From Micromonospora andamanensis (GTDB taxonomy: Bacteria; Actinomycetota; Actinomycetes; Mycobacteriales; Micromonosporaceae), in assembly GCF_016863495.1 (NCBI RefSeq), contig NZ_BOOZ01000004.1, forward strand, positions 124,001-188,000: a stretch of DNA of 64,000 nt, read 5' to 3'. A program made the translations under genes and the position numbers. The notes under the pieces were generated by a model. The model was not told where the DNA came from, made no database searches, and saw nothing but the letters and a program-made list of their open reading frames with translations. Of this stretch, positions 7,300-15,974 are shown one piece after another; positions within the stretch are counted from its first letter, which is position 1; every line of letters starts with the position of its first letter.

Positions 7300-9189
7300 C
7301 TACGGGTACTGCTTCAGATAGACCGGAGCGCCGACCCGGTCCATGTCGGCCGCCTCGCCCACGCCGTTGACCACGTGGTCGATGGTGCCGGCGCTGAGGT
7401 TGACGGTCATGATGTGGTGCAGCCGGACACCGGGCCGTACCGGCACCTCGAAGCCGTTCTCGGTTCGGATCGACGGGTTGTTCTGGTTGAACACGTACAC
7501 CCCGCCACCGTGCAGGGTGTGGTGGCGGACCCGGTCGCCGACCTTGTAGCCGGCCCAGCCGTTGACCTTGCCGTTGTGCCAGTCCGCCTGGGTGGGCGGG
7601 TCGTACGGCAGCTCGTTCTGGTAGAGGATCGTCGTGCCGTGCTCCCCGTTCCACACCGTGTTGTACCGCTGGAAGTGCTCGACGAACAGGCCGGTGGCGG
7701 TGACGTGATCGCCGTTGACGATCACGCCGTAGCGGCCGGTGTTGGTACGCCAGCGATCGGTGTCGCCGTTGACCCCCTCGGTGAAACCCTCGACGCCGTG
7801 GTCGCCCCGCCACACCCAGGTGTGGTCGATCAGGACGTGGTCGCTGTTGACCTCCAGCGCGGTGTCCGTCCTGCCGATGTGCGGGCCGCCGACCCGGAAG
7901 TACACGTCGGACAGCGTGATCGGGTTGTGCCGGGTGCTGTGGTTGCGGCCGTGGCGCTGGCCAACCCGCAGCAGCACCGGCGACTCCTTGAGCCCCGCGT
8001 CGACGGTGACCCCGGCGACGACCACGCCGGGCACCCCGGCGACGTTGAGCGGCACCGCGCCGTTCACCGCGGTGAGCGTGGCGTGCCCGATGCCGAGCAC
8101 TATCGTGTCTGGCCGGCGGACCTCGATGCTGCGGGCCACGTCGTAAACCCCGGGGGTGAGCAGCAGGTGCCGGCCCCTGGCGAGTTCACGGTTGATGACG
8201 TGCACCGGGTCGGACGGCCTGGCGACGAAGAAGTCGCTTATCGGGATGGTCCGCCCCGGCGTCATCCTGGTGCCCCAGGTGATGCCGCGCGTGTCCCGGC
8301 GAACTGCCGGCACCCGGACCTGGTACTTCCCCCTGGCATCGACGAACAGGTACGGCTTCTCCCGGCTCAGCGGGGTGGTGTCGAGCGTGGTGTACGGCGG
8401 GTCGGGGAATCCGGCGTCGTCGGGTGCCCCGACCACCCCGGCGAAGACCTGGTTCCACACCGCGTTGGACCAGCTCTCGACCTCGCTGTTGCGGGTCAGC
8501 CACTGCTGCTGGGAGCCGTTTGTGGTGGCCGGCAGTCGGGAGTCGGCGATGAAGCCGCCGCTTGCGTACTGCGGCCCGTTCGTGCAGTAGTCCATAAGTG
8601 ACAGTCCGCCGCCGCTGATGTCGAGGCGGCGCATCGACACGGCCTGGGACACCGCCCAGAAGTTGGCGGTGGCGCGGCAGTCGTCCTGGCCGGCGGCGTT
8701 GATCCGGAGCGACAGGTTGCTCAGTGTGCGCCAGAAGTTGACGAGCGCAATGCAGTTGGCGGTGCCGCCCTCGGTGAGGCAGCGGTTGTACGCCTCGACC
8801 TTGCCGTTGATGACCACGTCGGTGGGGGAGGCGCCCAGGCCGGAGATCTCGGTGTAGTAGCCCACCTTGATCTGGAGGGGCTGGTCGGCGGTGCCGTAGT
8901 GGCCCGGCCGGAACAGGTAGGCGTGTCTGGTGGTGCCCATCTCGTTGTCGACCTGCACGGCGTGCGCCGCGTCGAGGGTCGCCTGGATCTGGCTGACCGG
9001 CATGCTCGGGTCGAAGATCGTGACGTTGGGCCCGAGGTTGGGGGTGGCCGGCCGATCTGCGGCGCGCCCGGGCTGCTGATGCGGCGGGCCGGCGCTGACC
9101 GGGGCGTTCGTGGCGACGGCGGCGGTGGTCAGCACAAGTCCGAAGGCCAGAGCGCGACCGAGTCGCCGGTGTGGTGGTGAGGTCGGCAT
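7300..9189 (-). CDS. Secreted right-handed beta-helix protein, GH55-like
   Basis: A 629-residue exported protein with an N-terminal signal peptide (RRLGRALAFGLVLTTAAVAT, cleavage near residue 33). The body reads as repeated beta-strand turns of a pectate-lyase-like helix. Segments such as YNTVWNGEHGTTILYQNELP, GVEGFTEGVNGDTDRWRTNTGRYGV and the final VGAPVYLKQYP resemble actinobacterial proteins related to GH55 exo-beta-1,3-glucanases, often misnamed adenylyl cyclase or coagulation factor 5/8 proteins. The probable role is extracellular polysaccharide binding or hydrolysis, but catalytic residues were not identified. A GAGAGC/GCTCTC palindrome 65 bases upstream suggests LacI-type carbon control. 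Confidence 0.7.
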   Translation of the reverse strand: MPTSPPHRRLGRALAFGLVLTTAAVATNAPVSAGPPHQQPGRAADRPATPNLGPNVTIFDPSMPVSQIQATLDAAHAVQVDNEMGTTRHAYLFRPGHYGTADQPLQIKVGYYTEISGLGASPTDVVINGKVEAYNRCLTEGGTANCIALVNFWRTLSNLSLRINAAGQDDCRATANFWAVSQAVSMRRLDISGGGLSLMDYCTNGPQYASGGFIADSRLPATTNGSQQQWLTRNSEVESWSNAVWNQVFAGVVGAPDDAGFPDPPYTTLDTTPLSREKPYLFVDARGKYQVRVPAVRRDTRGITWGTRMTPGRTIPISDFFVARPSDPVHVINRELARGRHLLLTPGVYDVARSIEVRRPDTIVLGIGHATLTAVNGAVPLNVAGVPGVVVAGVTVDAGLKESPVLLRVGQRHGRNHSTRHNPITLSDVYFRVGGPHIGRTDTALEVNSDHVLIDHTWVWRGDHGVEGFTEGVNGDTDRWRTNTGRYGVIVNGDHVTATGLFVEHFQRYNTVWNGEHGTTILYQNELPYDPPTQADWHNGKVNGWAGYKVGDRVRHHTLHGGGVYVFNQNNPSIRTENGFEVPVRPGVRLHHIMTVNLSAGTIDHVVNGVGEAADMDRVGAPVYLKQYP

Positions 9190-9253
9190 GTGGACGTCCT
9201 TCCCGTCCGGCGCGGTGCGGGCCCGGACGAAGTGGTGGAGACCAAGGTGGCGT

Positions 9254-9265
9254 GAGAGCGCTCTC
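9254..9265. promoter_or_regulatory. LacI-type operator palindrome upstream of the secreted beta-helix gene
   Basis: The perfect 12-bp palindrome GAGAGCGCTCTC lies 65 bases upstream of the secreted protein start. Its GAGCGCTC core matches operators of CebR/CelR-type LacI regulators of polysaccharide utilisation. No regulator gene is next to it, so control in trans is inferred. Confidence 0.6.
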
Positions 9266-9430
9266 TCGCCGACCTGTTTCTACCCCTTGAAGCGGCTGCA
9301 CGCCATGCCTGCCGCCGGACCGATTTCGTCCGGGGGCGAGTGGACCTCGGTGGGCTGACGTCGTTGCGCCCAACCTTGATCGTCTAGGATCGGCGGCCGG
9401 TGCGGCGCACGACACGGAGGTTGGGTTGGC

Positions 9431-10387
9431 ATGTGGCCGTTCAAAAAGCACCCGACGGAGCCGGTCTTGGACCCGACCTACGGTGACCCGCACCGCAAGG
9501 CCCTGATCCGGGCGCTGGAGAAGCGCAAGTGGAAGTGGGCACGGGAGCTGCTCACCATGGCAGCCGACCCGGACGAACTGGCCTTCCTGATGGAGGCCGT
9601 CGGCGGGGTCGACGGGATCCAGGACTGGATCGGCGAATGGATCGACGCCGAACCGGAGTCGACGCTGCCGCTGCTGGTAGCCGGTTGTCACGCGGTGCAC
9701 TGGGCGTGGGAGGCACGCGGCGGCAAACTGGCCAAGTACACAAGTGCCGAGCAGTTCAGAGGATTCCACGAGCGGTTGCACTACGCCGAGGCGACGTTGC
9801 AGCAGGTGATCGCCCGCGAACCGGACAACGTGACGGCGTGGGCGTGGCTGGTGACCAGTTCCCGCGGGCTGGGCATCGGTGCGGTCGAGGCTCAGCAGCG
9901 GTTCGACGTGGTGACTCGACTGCACCCCGGGCACCTCGTCGCGCACGAGCAGCGGCTGCAGTACCTGTGCGCGAAATGGTCAGGTAGTCATGAGCAGATG
10001 TTCGACTTCGCCCGGGGTGCTGCCGCTGCGGCCGGACCCAACAGTCTCCTGCATGAGCTGGTGGCCGTCGCCCACATCGAGAAGTGGGACCGCACCGAAC
10101 GAGCGGAGGCCAACGATTACATCGTCTCGGACGAGGTCCGGACGGAGCTGCTCGCCGCGGCGGAGAACTCCATCTTCCACCCGGATTACATCCCTGCCGG
10201 CCCGGGCTGGGCACCCCGAGTTGCGACGTTCGCGATGGCCTTCGAACTGGCCGACGAGTTCGACGCGGCCTGGCACGCGTTCGCACTGCTGGACGGCATG
10301 GTCACCGAGTGGCCGTGGATGATCCTCGGCGACCCGGTCGAGAAATTCACCGCCTCCCTCGACTACGTGACCGCGAACCGCAGCTGA
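9431..10387 (+). CDS. TPR-like conserved hypothetical protein
   Basis: A 318-residue soluble protein with no recognised catalytic motif. It is strongly helical with many Trp residues and paired-helix periodicity (EATLQQVIAREPDNVTAWAWLVTSSRGLG and QQRFDVVTRLHPGHLVAHEQRLQY), as in tetratricopeptide or Sel1-like solenoids. No signal peptide or membrane segment is present. The ATG is preceded by GGAGG about 11 bases upstream, and a TAGGAT -10-like hexamer lies at 9385-9390. It may be a scaffold or a DUF4034-type protein. Function is unknown. Confidence 0.75.
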   Translation: MWPFKKHPTEPVLDPTYGDPHRKALIRALEKRKWKWARELLTMAADPDELAFLMEAVGGVDGIQDWIGEWIDAEPESTLPLLVAGCHAVHWAWEARGGKLAKYTSAEQFRGFHERLHYAEATLQQVIAREPDNVTAWAWLVTSSRGLGIGAVEAQQRFDVVTRLHPGHLVAHEQRLQYLCAKWSGSHEQMFDFARGAAAAAGPNSLLHELVAVAHIEKWDRTERAEANDYIVSDEVRTELLAAAENSIFHPDYIPAGPGWAPRVATFAMAFELADEFDAAWHAFALLDGMVTEWPWMILGDPVEKFTASLDYVTANRS

Positions 10388-10449
10388 CGAACTGCGGTAC
10401 GGCCCGACGTCGGCCGGAGCGGGTGACGGTCGGCAGGTACCCTCGGCCG

Positions 10450-11205
10450 GTGTTCTCGCCACACGGCCCGTCGCTACGGGAGCTGTGCGTCCAGGCGCTC
10501 ACCTCGGTCGAGCGCGGCTATGACCTGCTGGCGCCCAAGTTCGACCACACGCCCTTCCGGACGCCCGACAGTGTTCTCGACGCGACCGCGCAGGCGCTGT
10601 CCGACGTCGGGTCGTTCGACAATGGGCTGGACGTCTGTTGCGGCACCGGCGCGGGAATGCAGGTCCTCAGGTCGGTGTGTCGGGAACGGATCACGGGCGT
10701 GGACTTCAGCGCCGGGATGCTCGCGCAGGCACGTCGCGCGTACCCGGAGGCGACCTGGGTGCGTGCCGACGCTCGGGCCCTGCCGTTCACCGAGGGGTTC
10801 GATCTCGCGGTCAGCGCCGGTGCGCTCGGGCACTTCCTGCCTGCGGAACGGCCCGCGCTCTTCGCCGGGGTGCACCGGGCGCTGCGGCCGGGTGGGCTGT
10901 TCGCCGTTCCGACAGGCACGCAGTCACCGCGTACCTCGGTGTCGCACTGGGTCACCCGCGGATTCGACCTGACCATGCGGGTCCGCAACGCCGTGTGGCG
11001 TCCACCGTTCGTGATGTACTACCACACCACCGGCCTGGCCGCGCTCCGCGACGACCTGACGGCTGTCGGCTTCACCGTGACGGACACTGCCCTGACCGGT
11101 CTGGGGCAGCACCGCGACGGTAGGTCACGGTTCCGGCTCATCCTCGCGCGTAAGGGCGACCGGCTACCGGGCGGTGGACCTCACACCTCGGGCAGACCCA
11201 CGTAG
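10450..11205 (+). CDS. Class I SAM-dependent methyltransferase
   Basis: A 251-residue methyltransferase. Motif I is GLDVCCGTGAGM (SAM-binding loop), with the acidic residue of motif II in ITGVDFSAGML, then WVRADARALPF and the LRPGG motif. It belongs to the ubiE-like class I fold, but the methyl acceptor is unknown. Start choice is uncertain: GTG at 10450 was taken, while GTG at 10423 is in frame with a GGAG only three bases upstream. The 3' end overlaps the convergent pobA stop region by 25 bases. Confidence 0.8.
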   Translation: MFSPHGPSLRELCVQALTSVERGYDLLAPKFDHTPFRTPDSVLDATAQALSDVGSFDNGLDVCCGTGAGMQVLRSVCRERITGVDFSAGMLAQARRAYPEATWVRADARALPFTEGFDLAVSAGALGHFLPAERPALFAGVHRALRPGGLFAVPTGTQSPRTSVSHWVTRGFDLTMRVRNAVWRPPFVMYYHTTGLAALRDDLTAVGFTVTDTALTGLGQHRDGRSRFRLILARKGDRLPGGGPHTSGRPT

Positions 11206-12350
11206 TTCTCCGCGAGGCTTGTCGCGTACGCCGGAGACGTGGTGACGTAGCGCAGGGTCGCCGACTGGAGTTTCGCCTCGTACGGGTCGTCGGCGTTGAG
11301 CCGGTGCAGCATCGAGGTCATCCACCAGGAGAACTGCTGCGCCCGCCACACCCGGCGCAGCGCGGTACGCGAGTAGCCGTCCAGCAGATCGGTGCTGCCG
11401 TCGGCGTACCAGGTTGCGAAGGCGTCACCGAGCAGCGCGACGTCGGCGAGCGCCAGGTTCATGCCCTTGGCGCCGGTCGGCGGCACGATGTGCACCGCGT
11501 CGCCGGCCAGGTACAGCCGCTGCCACTGCATCGGCTCGACCACCAGGCTGCGCAGCGGGGTGATCGACTTTTCCAGCACCGGACCCTCGTTCAGCGTCCA
11601 GTCCGGCACCGTCTCCAGCCGGGTACGCAGCTCGGCCCAGATCCGCTCGTCCGGCCAGTCGGCGATGTCCTCGTCGGCCGGAACCTGGAGATACAGCCGG
11701 GAGATCTGCGGTGAGCGCATGCTGTAGAGGGCGAAGCCGCGCTCGTGATGGGCGTAGATCAGCTCGTCCACCGCAGGTGGGGCGGCGGCGAGCACGCCCA
11801 GCCAGGCGAACGGGTAGGTGCGCTCGTAGGTGGTCAACACCCCGTCAGGCACCGACGGTCGGCTGATCCCGTGGTAGCCGTCGCAGCCGACCACGAAGTC
11901 GCAGTGCAGCTCCTCGTCCCGGTTCTGGTATCGGAAGTGGATCACCGGGGCGCTGTCCAGGCCGGACAGCCGTTCGGCAGGTGCCTCGAACAGGATCGTC
12001 CCGCCCGCCGCCAGCCGGGCGGCGATCATGTCCTTGACCACCTCCTGCTGCCCGTACACGGTGATCGCCCGGCCGGTCAGCCCGGTCATCGGCACCCGGT
12101 GCGACTCGCCGTCGAAGCGCAGCTCGATGCCCTCGTGCCGCAGCCCTTCCCGGTCCAGGCGCGCCCCCAGGCCGGTGTCGCGCAGCAGGTCGACCGAGCC
12201 CTGTTCGAGCACGCCCGCCCGCAGCCGGTGCTCCACGTACTCCCGGCTGCGGCTCTCGATCACCACCGAGTCGATCCCGTGCCGGTGCAGCAGGTGCGAC
12301 AGCATGAGACCGGCCGGTCCCGCTCCGATGATGCCGACCTGGGTACGCAT
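11181..12350 (-). CDS. pobA: 4-hydroxybenzoate 3-monooxygenase
   Basis: FAD-dependent hydroxylase converting 4-hydroxybenzoate to protocatechuate with NAD(P)H and O2. Its 389 residues match PobA length. It has the FAD Rossmann motif GIIGAGPAGLM at the N-terminus, RAGVLEQG near residue 44, DG in VVGCDGYHG near 155, and the second FAD motif GDAVHIVPPTGAKGMN near 285. The product feeds the divergent pca operon about 3 kb away. An IclR regulator lies just upstream, and a 15-bp palindrome sits between them. Confidence 0.93.
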   Translation of the reverse strand: MRTQVGIIGAGPAGLMLSHLLHRHGIDSVVIESRSREYVEHRLRAGVLEQGSVDLLRDTGLGARLDREGLRHEGIELRFDGESHRVPMTGLTGRAITVYGQQEVVKDMIAARLAAGGTILFEAPAERLSGLDSAPVIHFRYQNRDEELHCDFVVGCDGYHGISRPSVPDGVLTTYERTYPFAWLGVLAAAPPAVDELIYAHHERGFALYSMRSPQISRLYLQVPADEDIADWPDERIWAELRTRLETVPDWTLNEGPVLEKSITPLRSLVVEPMQWQRLYLAGDAVHIVPPTGAKGMNLALADVALLGDAFATWYADGSTDLLDGYSRTALRRVWRAQQFSWWMTSMLHRLNADDPYEAKLQSATLRYVTTSPAYATSLAENYVGLPEV

Positions 12351-12440
12351 CAGTGCCTCCTCGCCGCCAACGGTGGTGGGGGCGACATTGTCACCCGGCT
12401 CTCAGCCTGCCCGCTGCGGCCCCGTGCCGCCGCTGCCGGT

Positions 12441-12455
12441 TTCCACTCAGTGGAA
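12441..12455. promoter_or_regulatory. Putative IclR operator upstream of pobA
   Basis: The 15-bp perfect palindrome TTCCACTCAGTGGAA (7-bp arms, one central base) lies in the 163-base gap between the iclR stop and the pobA start, 91 bases upstream of pobA. Its size and symmetry fit an IclR dimer site. The assignment is inferred from position. Confidence 0.6.
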
Positions 12456-12513
12456 GCCCGCTGCGGGCCGGTCGTCCAGGTCGGCGTCGGCAGGTGGCGG
12501 CCCGGCCGCAGCG

Positions 12514-13311
12514 TCAGGCGGTGGAACGCAGCGCGCCGGCTGCCGGGACCGCTGCGGTGTCGGCGAGCCGGGCGGCGATCCGTTCGGCGGCGGTCAGCAG
12601 CGCCGGCACCAGCCGCTGCGGCGCGGTGCCGAGGCTGTGCCCGACCACCCCGATCGCGGCCAGCACGGCTCCGTCGGCGTCGCGCACCGGCACGGCGACC
12701 GAGCAGGATCCGAGGGTCATCTCCTCGTGGGTCCGCGCCCAGCCGCGCTCGCGTACCGTGGACAGCTCGCGGGCCAGTCGGCCGGGCTCGGTCACCGTGT
12801 ACGCGGTGCAGCGGCGCAACGGCCGGCGCAGGTGCGCGGCGACGACCTCCGGCGGGGCGTACGCCAGCAGCGCCTTGCCGACGCCTGTGGCGTGCAGTGG
12901 CAGCCGGCCGCCGGCCCGGGAGACGGTCGGCACCGACCGGTGCCCGGTGACCTTCTCCACGTACAGCGCCTCGTCGCCGTCGCGGACGGCGAGGTGCACG
13001 TTCTCCCGCACCGCTGTGTACAGCTCCTGAAGGTAGGGCAGCGCCACCTCGCGCAGCCGGGTGTGCAGCGGCGAGAGCAGCCCGGCCTCCCACAGCCGTA
13101 CGCCGATGGTGTACCTGCCGTCGGCGGCGCGGGCCAACGCCCGGCCGGTCACCAGTTCGGCGACCAGCCGGTGCGTGGTGGCCAGCGGCAGCCCGCTGCG
13201 CCTGGCGACGTCGCTGAGCGTCAACGCCGGGTGGGCCGCGTCGAACGCGCCGAGCACGGCCAGCACCCGCGAGGTCACCGACGCTCCGGGAGTGCCCGTC
13301 CTGCCCGCCAT
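12514..13311 (-). CDS. IclR family transcriptional regulator (probable PobR-type)
   Basis: A 265-residue IclR protein. The winged helix-turn-helix is at about residues 10-75 (SRVLAVLGAFD, TLSDVARRSGLPLATTHRLV). The effector domain follows (NVHLAVRDGDEALYVEKVTGHRS, LPLHATGVGKALLAY, and SCSVAVPVRDADGAVLAAIGV). It is encoded between the aromatic aldehyde dehydrogenase and pobA on the same strand, with 46 bases to the former. That short gap is a low-complexity run of TGCC/TGTCC units. It probably regulates pobA in response to 4-hydroxybenzoate. It is distinct from the second IclR protein that ends the pca operon. Confidence 0.88.
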   Translation of the reverse strand: MAGRTGTPGASVTSRVLAVLGAFDAAHPALTLSDVARRSGLPLATTHRLVAELVTGRALARAADGRYTIGVRLWEAGLLSPLHTRLREVALPYLQELYTAVRENVHLAVRDGDEALYVEKVTGHRSVPTVSRAGGRLPLHATGVGKALLAYAPPEVVAAHLRRPLRRCTAYTVTEPGRLARELSTVRERGWARTHEEMTLGSCSVAVPVRDADGAVLAAIGVVGHSLGTAPQRLVPALLTAAERIAARLADTAAVPAAGALRSTA

Positions 13312-13357
13312 GTCCGACCTGTCCGTCCTGACTGCCTGTCCTGCCTGCCCGTCCTGC

Positions 13358-14818
13358 TCAGAACGGGTAGCGGGTGATGTCGCCCTGCATCGTGAGCCAC
13401 TGGGTCTCGGTGAACGCCTCGATGTTCGCCGCCGCCCCGCCGAAGCGGGAACCGGTCCCGGAGGCGCCGACGCCGCCGAACGGCGCCACCGCCTCGTCGC
13501 TGACGGTCTGGTCGTTGATGTGCACGATGCCGCTGGGAATGCGCTCGGCCAGCGCCATCGCCTTCATCACGTCGCGGCTGAGGATGCCCAGCGACAGTCC
13601 GTACTCGCTGGCGCCGGCCAGCGCCGCCGCCTCGTCCAGGTCGGCGAAGCTGAGCACCGGGGCGACCGGGCCGAACACCTCCTGCGCGTACGCCGGGGTC
13701 TCCGGGGTGACGTCGGCGAGCACCGTGGGCCGGTAGAACAGCCCCTCGTAGCTGCCACCGGCGGCCAGCCGGGCTCCCGCGTCCACGCTCGACGTGACGA
13801 GCGAGTGAATCTTGTCGCGCTGCGCCTCGTCGATGATGGGCCCGAGCGCCACCTGCTCCTTGGCCGGGTCGCCGACCGGCAGGTGGTCGGCCTTGGCGGC
13901 CAGCTCGGTGACGTATCGCTCGGCGAGGCTCTCGTGGACCAGGTGCCGGCCGGTGGTCATGCAGATCTGCCCCTGGTGCAGGAAGGAACCCCAGGCCCCG
14001 GCCGAGACGGCGAGGTCCAGGTCCGCGTCGTCGAGCACCACGAGTGCGGAGTTGCCGCCCAGTTCCAGGTGCGCCCGCTTCAGGTGCCGGGCGGCGGCCT
14101 CGCCGACCTTGCGGCCGGCGGCGGACGACCCGGTGAAGCTGATCACCCGTACGTGCGGGTCGGCGACCAGCGCCTCGCCGGTGGAGATCCCGCCCGGCAG
14201 CACGTGCAGCAGTCCCTCGGGCAGCCCGGCCTCCTCGAAGACCCGGGCGATGGAGAGCCCACCGCAGACCGCCGTACGCAGGTCCGGCTTGAGCACCACC
14301 GCGTTGCCCAGCGCCAGCGCCGGGGCGACCGAGCGGATGGCCAGGATCAGCGGGGCGTTGAACGGCGAGATGACGCCCACCACGCCCACCGGTAGCCGGC
14401 GGGCCAGGCTCAGCCGGGGCTGGCCGCTCGGGATGATCTCACCGAGCGACTGCGAGGGCAGCGTCGCGGCCTCGTAGCACTCCTGGGCGGCGGTGCTGGT
14501 CTCCAGCACACCCTTCGGCGGGATCGACCCGGACTCGCGGACCACCCAGTCGCCGACCTCGGCGGCGTGCTGCTCCCACAGCGCGCCGGCCCGGCGCAGC
14601 ACGGCGGCCCGCTCGGTGTAGCTGGTGGCGGCCCAGGCGCGCTGCGCGGCGGCGGCCCGGGCGCTGGCCCGGGCCACGTCGTCGGCGTCGGCCACGCCGA
14701 CCAGGCCGATCTCCTCGCCGGTGGCGGGAGCGCGTACGGCGGCGGTGCCACCGGCCGCCCGCACCCACCCGTCGCTGTAGATCCGGCCGTGCCAGGTGTC
14801 GGTGTCGAGCAGGGGCAT
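13358..14818 (-). CDS. Aromatic aldehyde dehydrogenase (benzaldehyde/vanillin dehydrogenase type)
   Basis: A 486-residue aldehyde dehydrogenase. The general base Glu lies in HLELGGNSALVV and the nucleophilic Cys in HQGQICMTTGRHLV, a form typical of vanillin and benzaldehyde dehydrogenases. FTGSSAAGRKVGEAA binds the cofactor. The ATG at 14818 has AAGGAGG upstream; the open frame extends 44 residues further but without family similarity. Clustering with pobA and pca genes suggests oxidation of 4-hydroxybenzaldehyde, vanillin or protocatechualdehyde to the acid. The exact substrate is not determined. Confidence 0.85.
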   Translation of the reverse strand: MPLLDTDTWHGRIYSDGWVRAAGGTAAVRAPATGEEIGLVGVADADDVARASARAAAAQRAWAATSYTERAAVLRRAGALWEQHAAEVGDWVVRESGSIPPKGVLETSTAAQECYEAATLPSQSLGEIIPSGQPRLSLARRLPVGVVGVISPFNAPLILAIRSVAPALALGNAVVLKPDLRTAVCGGLSIARVFEEAGLPEGLLHVLPGGISTGEALVADPHVRVISFTGSSAAGRKVGEAAARHLKRAHLELGGNSALVVLDDADLDLAVSAGAWGSFLHQGQICMTTGRHLVHESLAERYVTELAAKADHLPVGDPAKEQVALGPIIDEAQRDKIHSLVTSSVDAGARLAAGGSYEGLFYRPTVLADVTPETPAYAQEVFGPVAPVLSFADLDEAAALAGASEYGLSLGILSRDVMKAMALAERIPSGIVHINDQTVSDEAVAPFGGVGASGTGSRFGGAAANIEAFTETQWLTMQGDITRYPF

Positions 14819-14933
14819 GGTGATCCTCCTTGCGCCGCAGAACAGCCCGGGCCGTGGCCGGTGGGGTAGTCCCGACCACGCCTCACGCGTGCGACGGTCC
14901 CTCGGCAGTCGGACCCGGCCGCGCGCGACGCCT

Positions 14934-14948
14934 GTTCGCTTGCCGAAC
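14934..14948. promoter_or_regulatory. IclR (PcaR-type) operator, aldehyde dehydrogenase side
   Basis: The sequence GTTCGCTTGCCGAAC is a perfect 5-bp-arm inverted repeat with a 5-base spacer. It extends to TGTTCG/CGAACA and lies 116 bases upstream of the aldehyde dehydrogenase start. It closely matches the site at 15101-15115 in the same gap. Confidence 0.65.
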
Positions 14949-15100
14949 AAGCGTTCTCATCTAGGACATTTGCACGGGACTCGACTCGCGTCAACGGATC
15001 GCCGCAACATTTCTGCAATAGGCCGGACGTAGGAATCCGGCCGGTCGGCACGCGTTGACGAACCTCACCGACCACGATTACGTTCGAGATCTGTACGCCG

Positions 15101-15115
15101 GTCCGCATACCGAAC
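15101..15115. promoter_or_regulatory. IclR (PcaR-type) operator, pca side
   Basis: The sequence GTCCGCATACCGAAC has the same arms as 14934-14948 with one mismatch. It lies 41 bases upstream of pcaI, where binding would affect RNA polymerase directly. The pca-linked IclR protein at 20657-21445 is the likely ligand. Confidence 0.65.
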
Positions 15116-15155
15116 AACGGCCGGTGGGTGTTCGACACAGGAGGCAGGGAGGCTC

Positions 15156-15974
15156 ATGGCGAAGCTCGTCCCGCTTGCCGACGGCATCGCGGAGCTGGTC
15201 CGCGACGGGGACACGGTGGCGCTCGAGGGGTTCACCCACCTGATTCCTTTCGCCGCCGGCCACGAGATCATCCGGCAGGGGCGGCGCGACCTGACCCTGG
15301 TGCGGATGACGCCCGACGTCGTCTACGACCAGCTGATCGGTGCCGGCTGCGCCCGCCGTCTGGTCTTCTCCTGGGGCGGCAACCCCGGCGTGGGGTCGCT
15401 GCACCGCTTCCGCGACGCCGTGCAGAACTCCTGGCCCGGTCCCCTGGAGCTGGAGGAACACAGCCACGCCGGGATGGCCAACCGCTACGTCGCGGGTGCC
15501 TCCGGGCTGCCGTTCGCGGTGCTGCGCGGCTACACCGGCACCGACCTGCCCCGGCACACCACGAACATCCGCAGCATCGACTGCCCGTTCACCGGGGAGA
15601 CGTTGACAGCGGTCCCCGCGCTGAACCCCGACGTGACAGTGGTGCACGCCCAGCGTGCCGACCGCGCGGGAAACGTGCAGATGTGGGGCATCACCGGGGT
15701 GCAGAAGGAGGCGGTGCTGGCCGCCCGCCGATCCCTGGTCACCGTCGAGGAGATCGTCGACGAGCTGACCCCGGTGGCCGGCCAGGTCGTGCTGCCCGGC
15801 TGGGCCGTCACCGCCGTGGCGCACGTACCCGGTGGCGCCCATCCCTCGTACGCGCACGGCTACTCGGTGCGGGACAACGCCTTCTACGTGGCCTGGGACG
15901 AGATCAGCCGGGACCGGGACACGTTCCAGGAGTGGATCGCACGGCACGTACGAGACGCGGAGGTGCAGGCGTGA
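15156..15974 (+). CDS. pcaI: 3-oxoadipate CoA-transferase subunit A
   Basis: A 272-residue alpha-type subunit of a family I CoA-transferase, which moves CoA from succinyl-CoA to beta-ketoadipate. The N-terminal GDTVALEGFTHLIPFAAGHE carries the glycine-rich CoA-binding region. The length matches actinobacterial PcaI, which resembles glutaconate CoA-transferase. The ATG at 15156 follows AGGAGG/GGGAGG. It is the first gene of the pca operon and overlaps pcaJ by four bases (GTGA). An IclR-type operator lies 41 bases upstream. Confidence 0.9.
   Translation: MAKLVPLADGIAELVRDGDTVALEGFTHLIPFAAGHEIIRQGRRDLTLVRMTPDVVYDQLIGAGCARRLVFSWGGNPGVGSLHRFRDAVQNSWPGPLELEEHSHAGMANRYVAGASGLPFAVLRGYTGTDLPRHTTNIRSIDCPFTGETLTAVPALNPDVTVVHAQRADRAGNVQMWGITGVQKEAVLAARRSLVTVEEIVDELTPVAGQVVLPGWAVTAVAHVPGGAHPSYAHGYSVRDNAFYVAWDEISRDRDTFQEWIARHVRDAEVQA

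Larger units (their letters stand above)
14819..15155. other. Divergent promoter region between aldehyde dehydrogenase and pca operon
   Basis: This 337-base gap has no credible gene. It contains two GTTCG-N5-CGAAC-type operators (14934-14948 and 15101-15115) and must hold the promoters for both divergent transcripts. It is visibly richer in A and T than the flanking genes. Confidence 0.7.
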
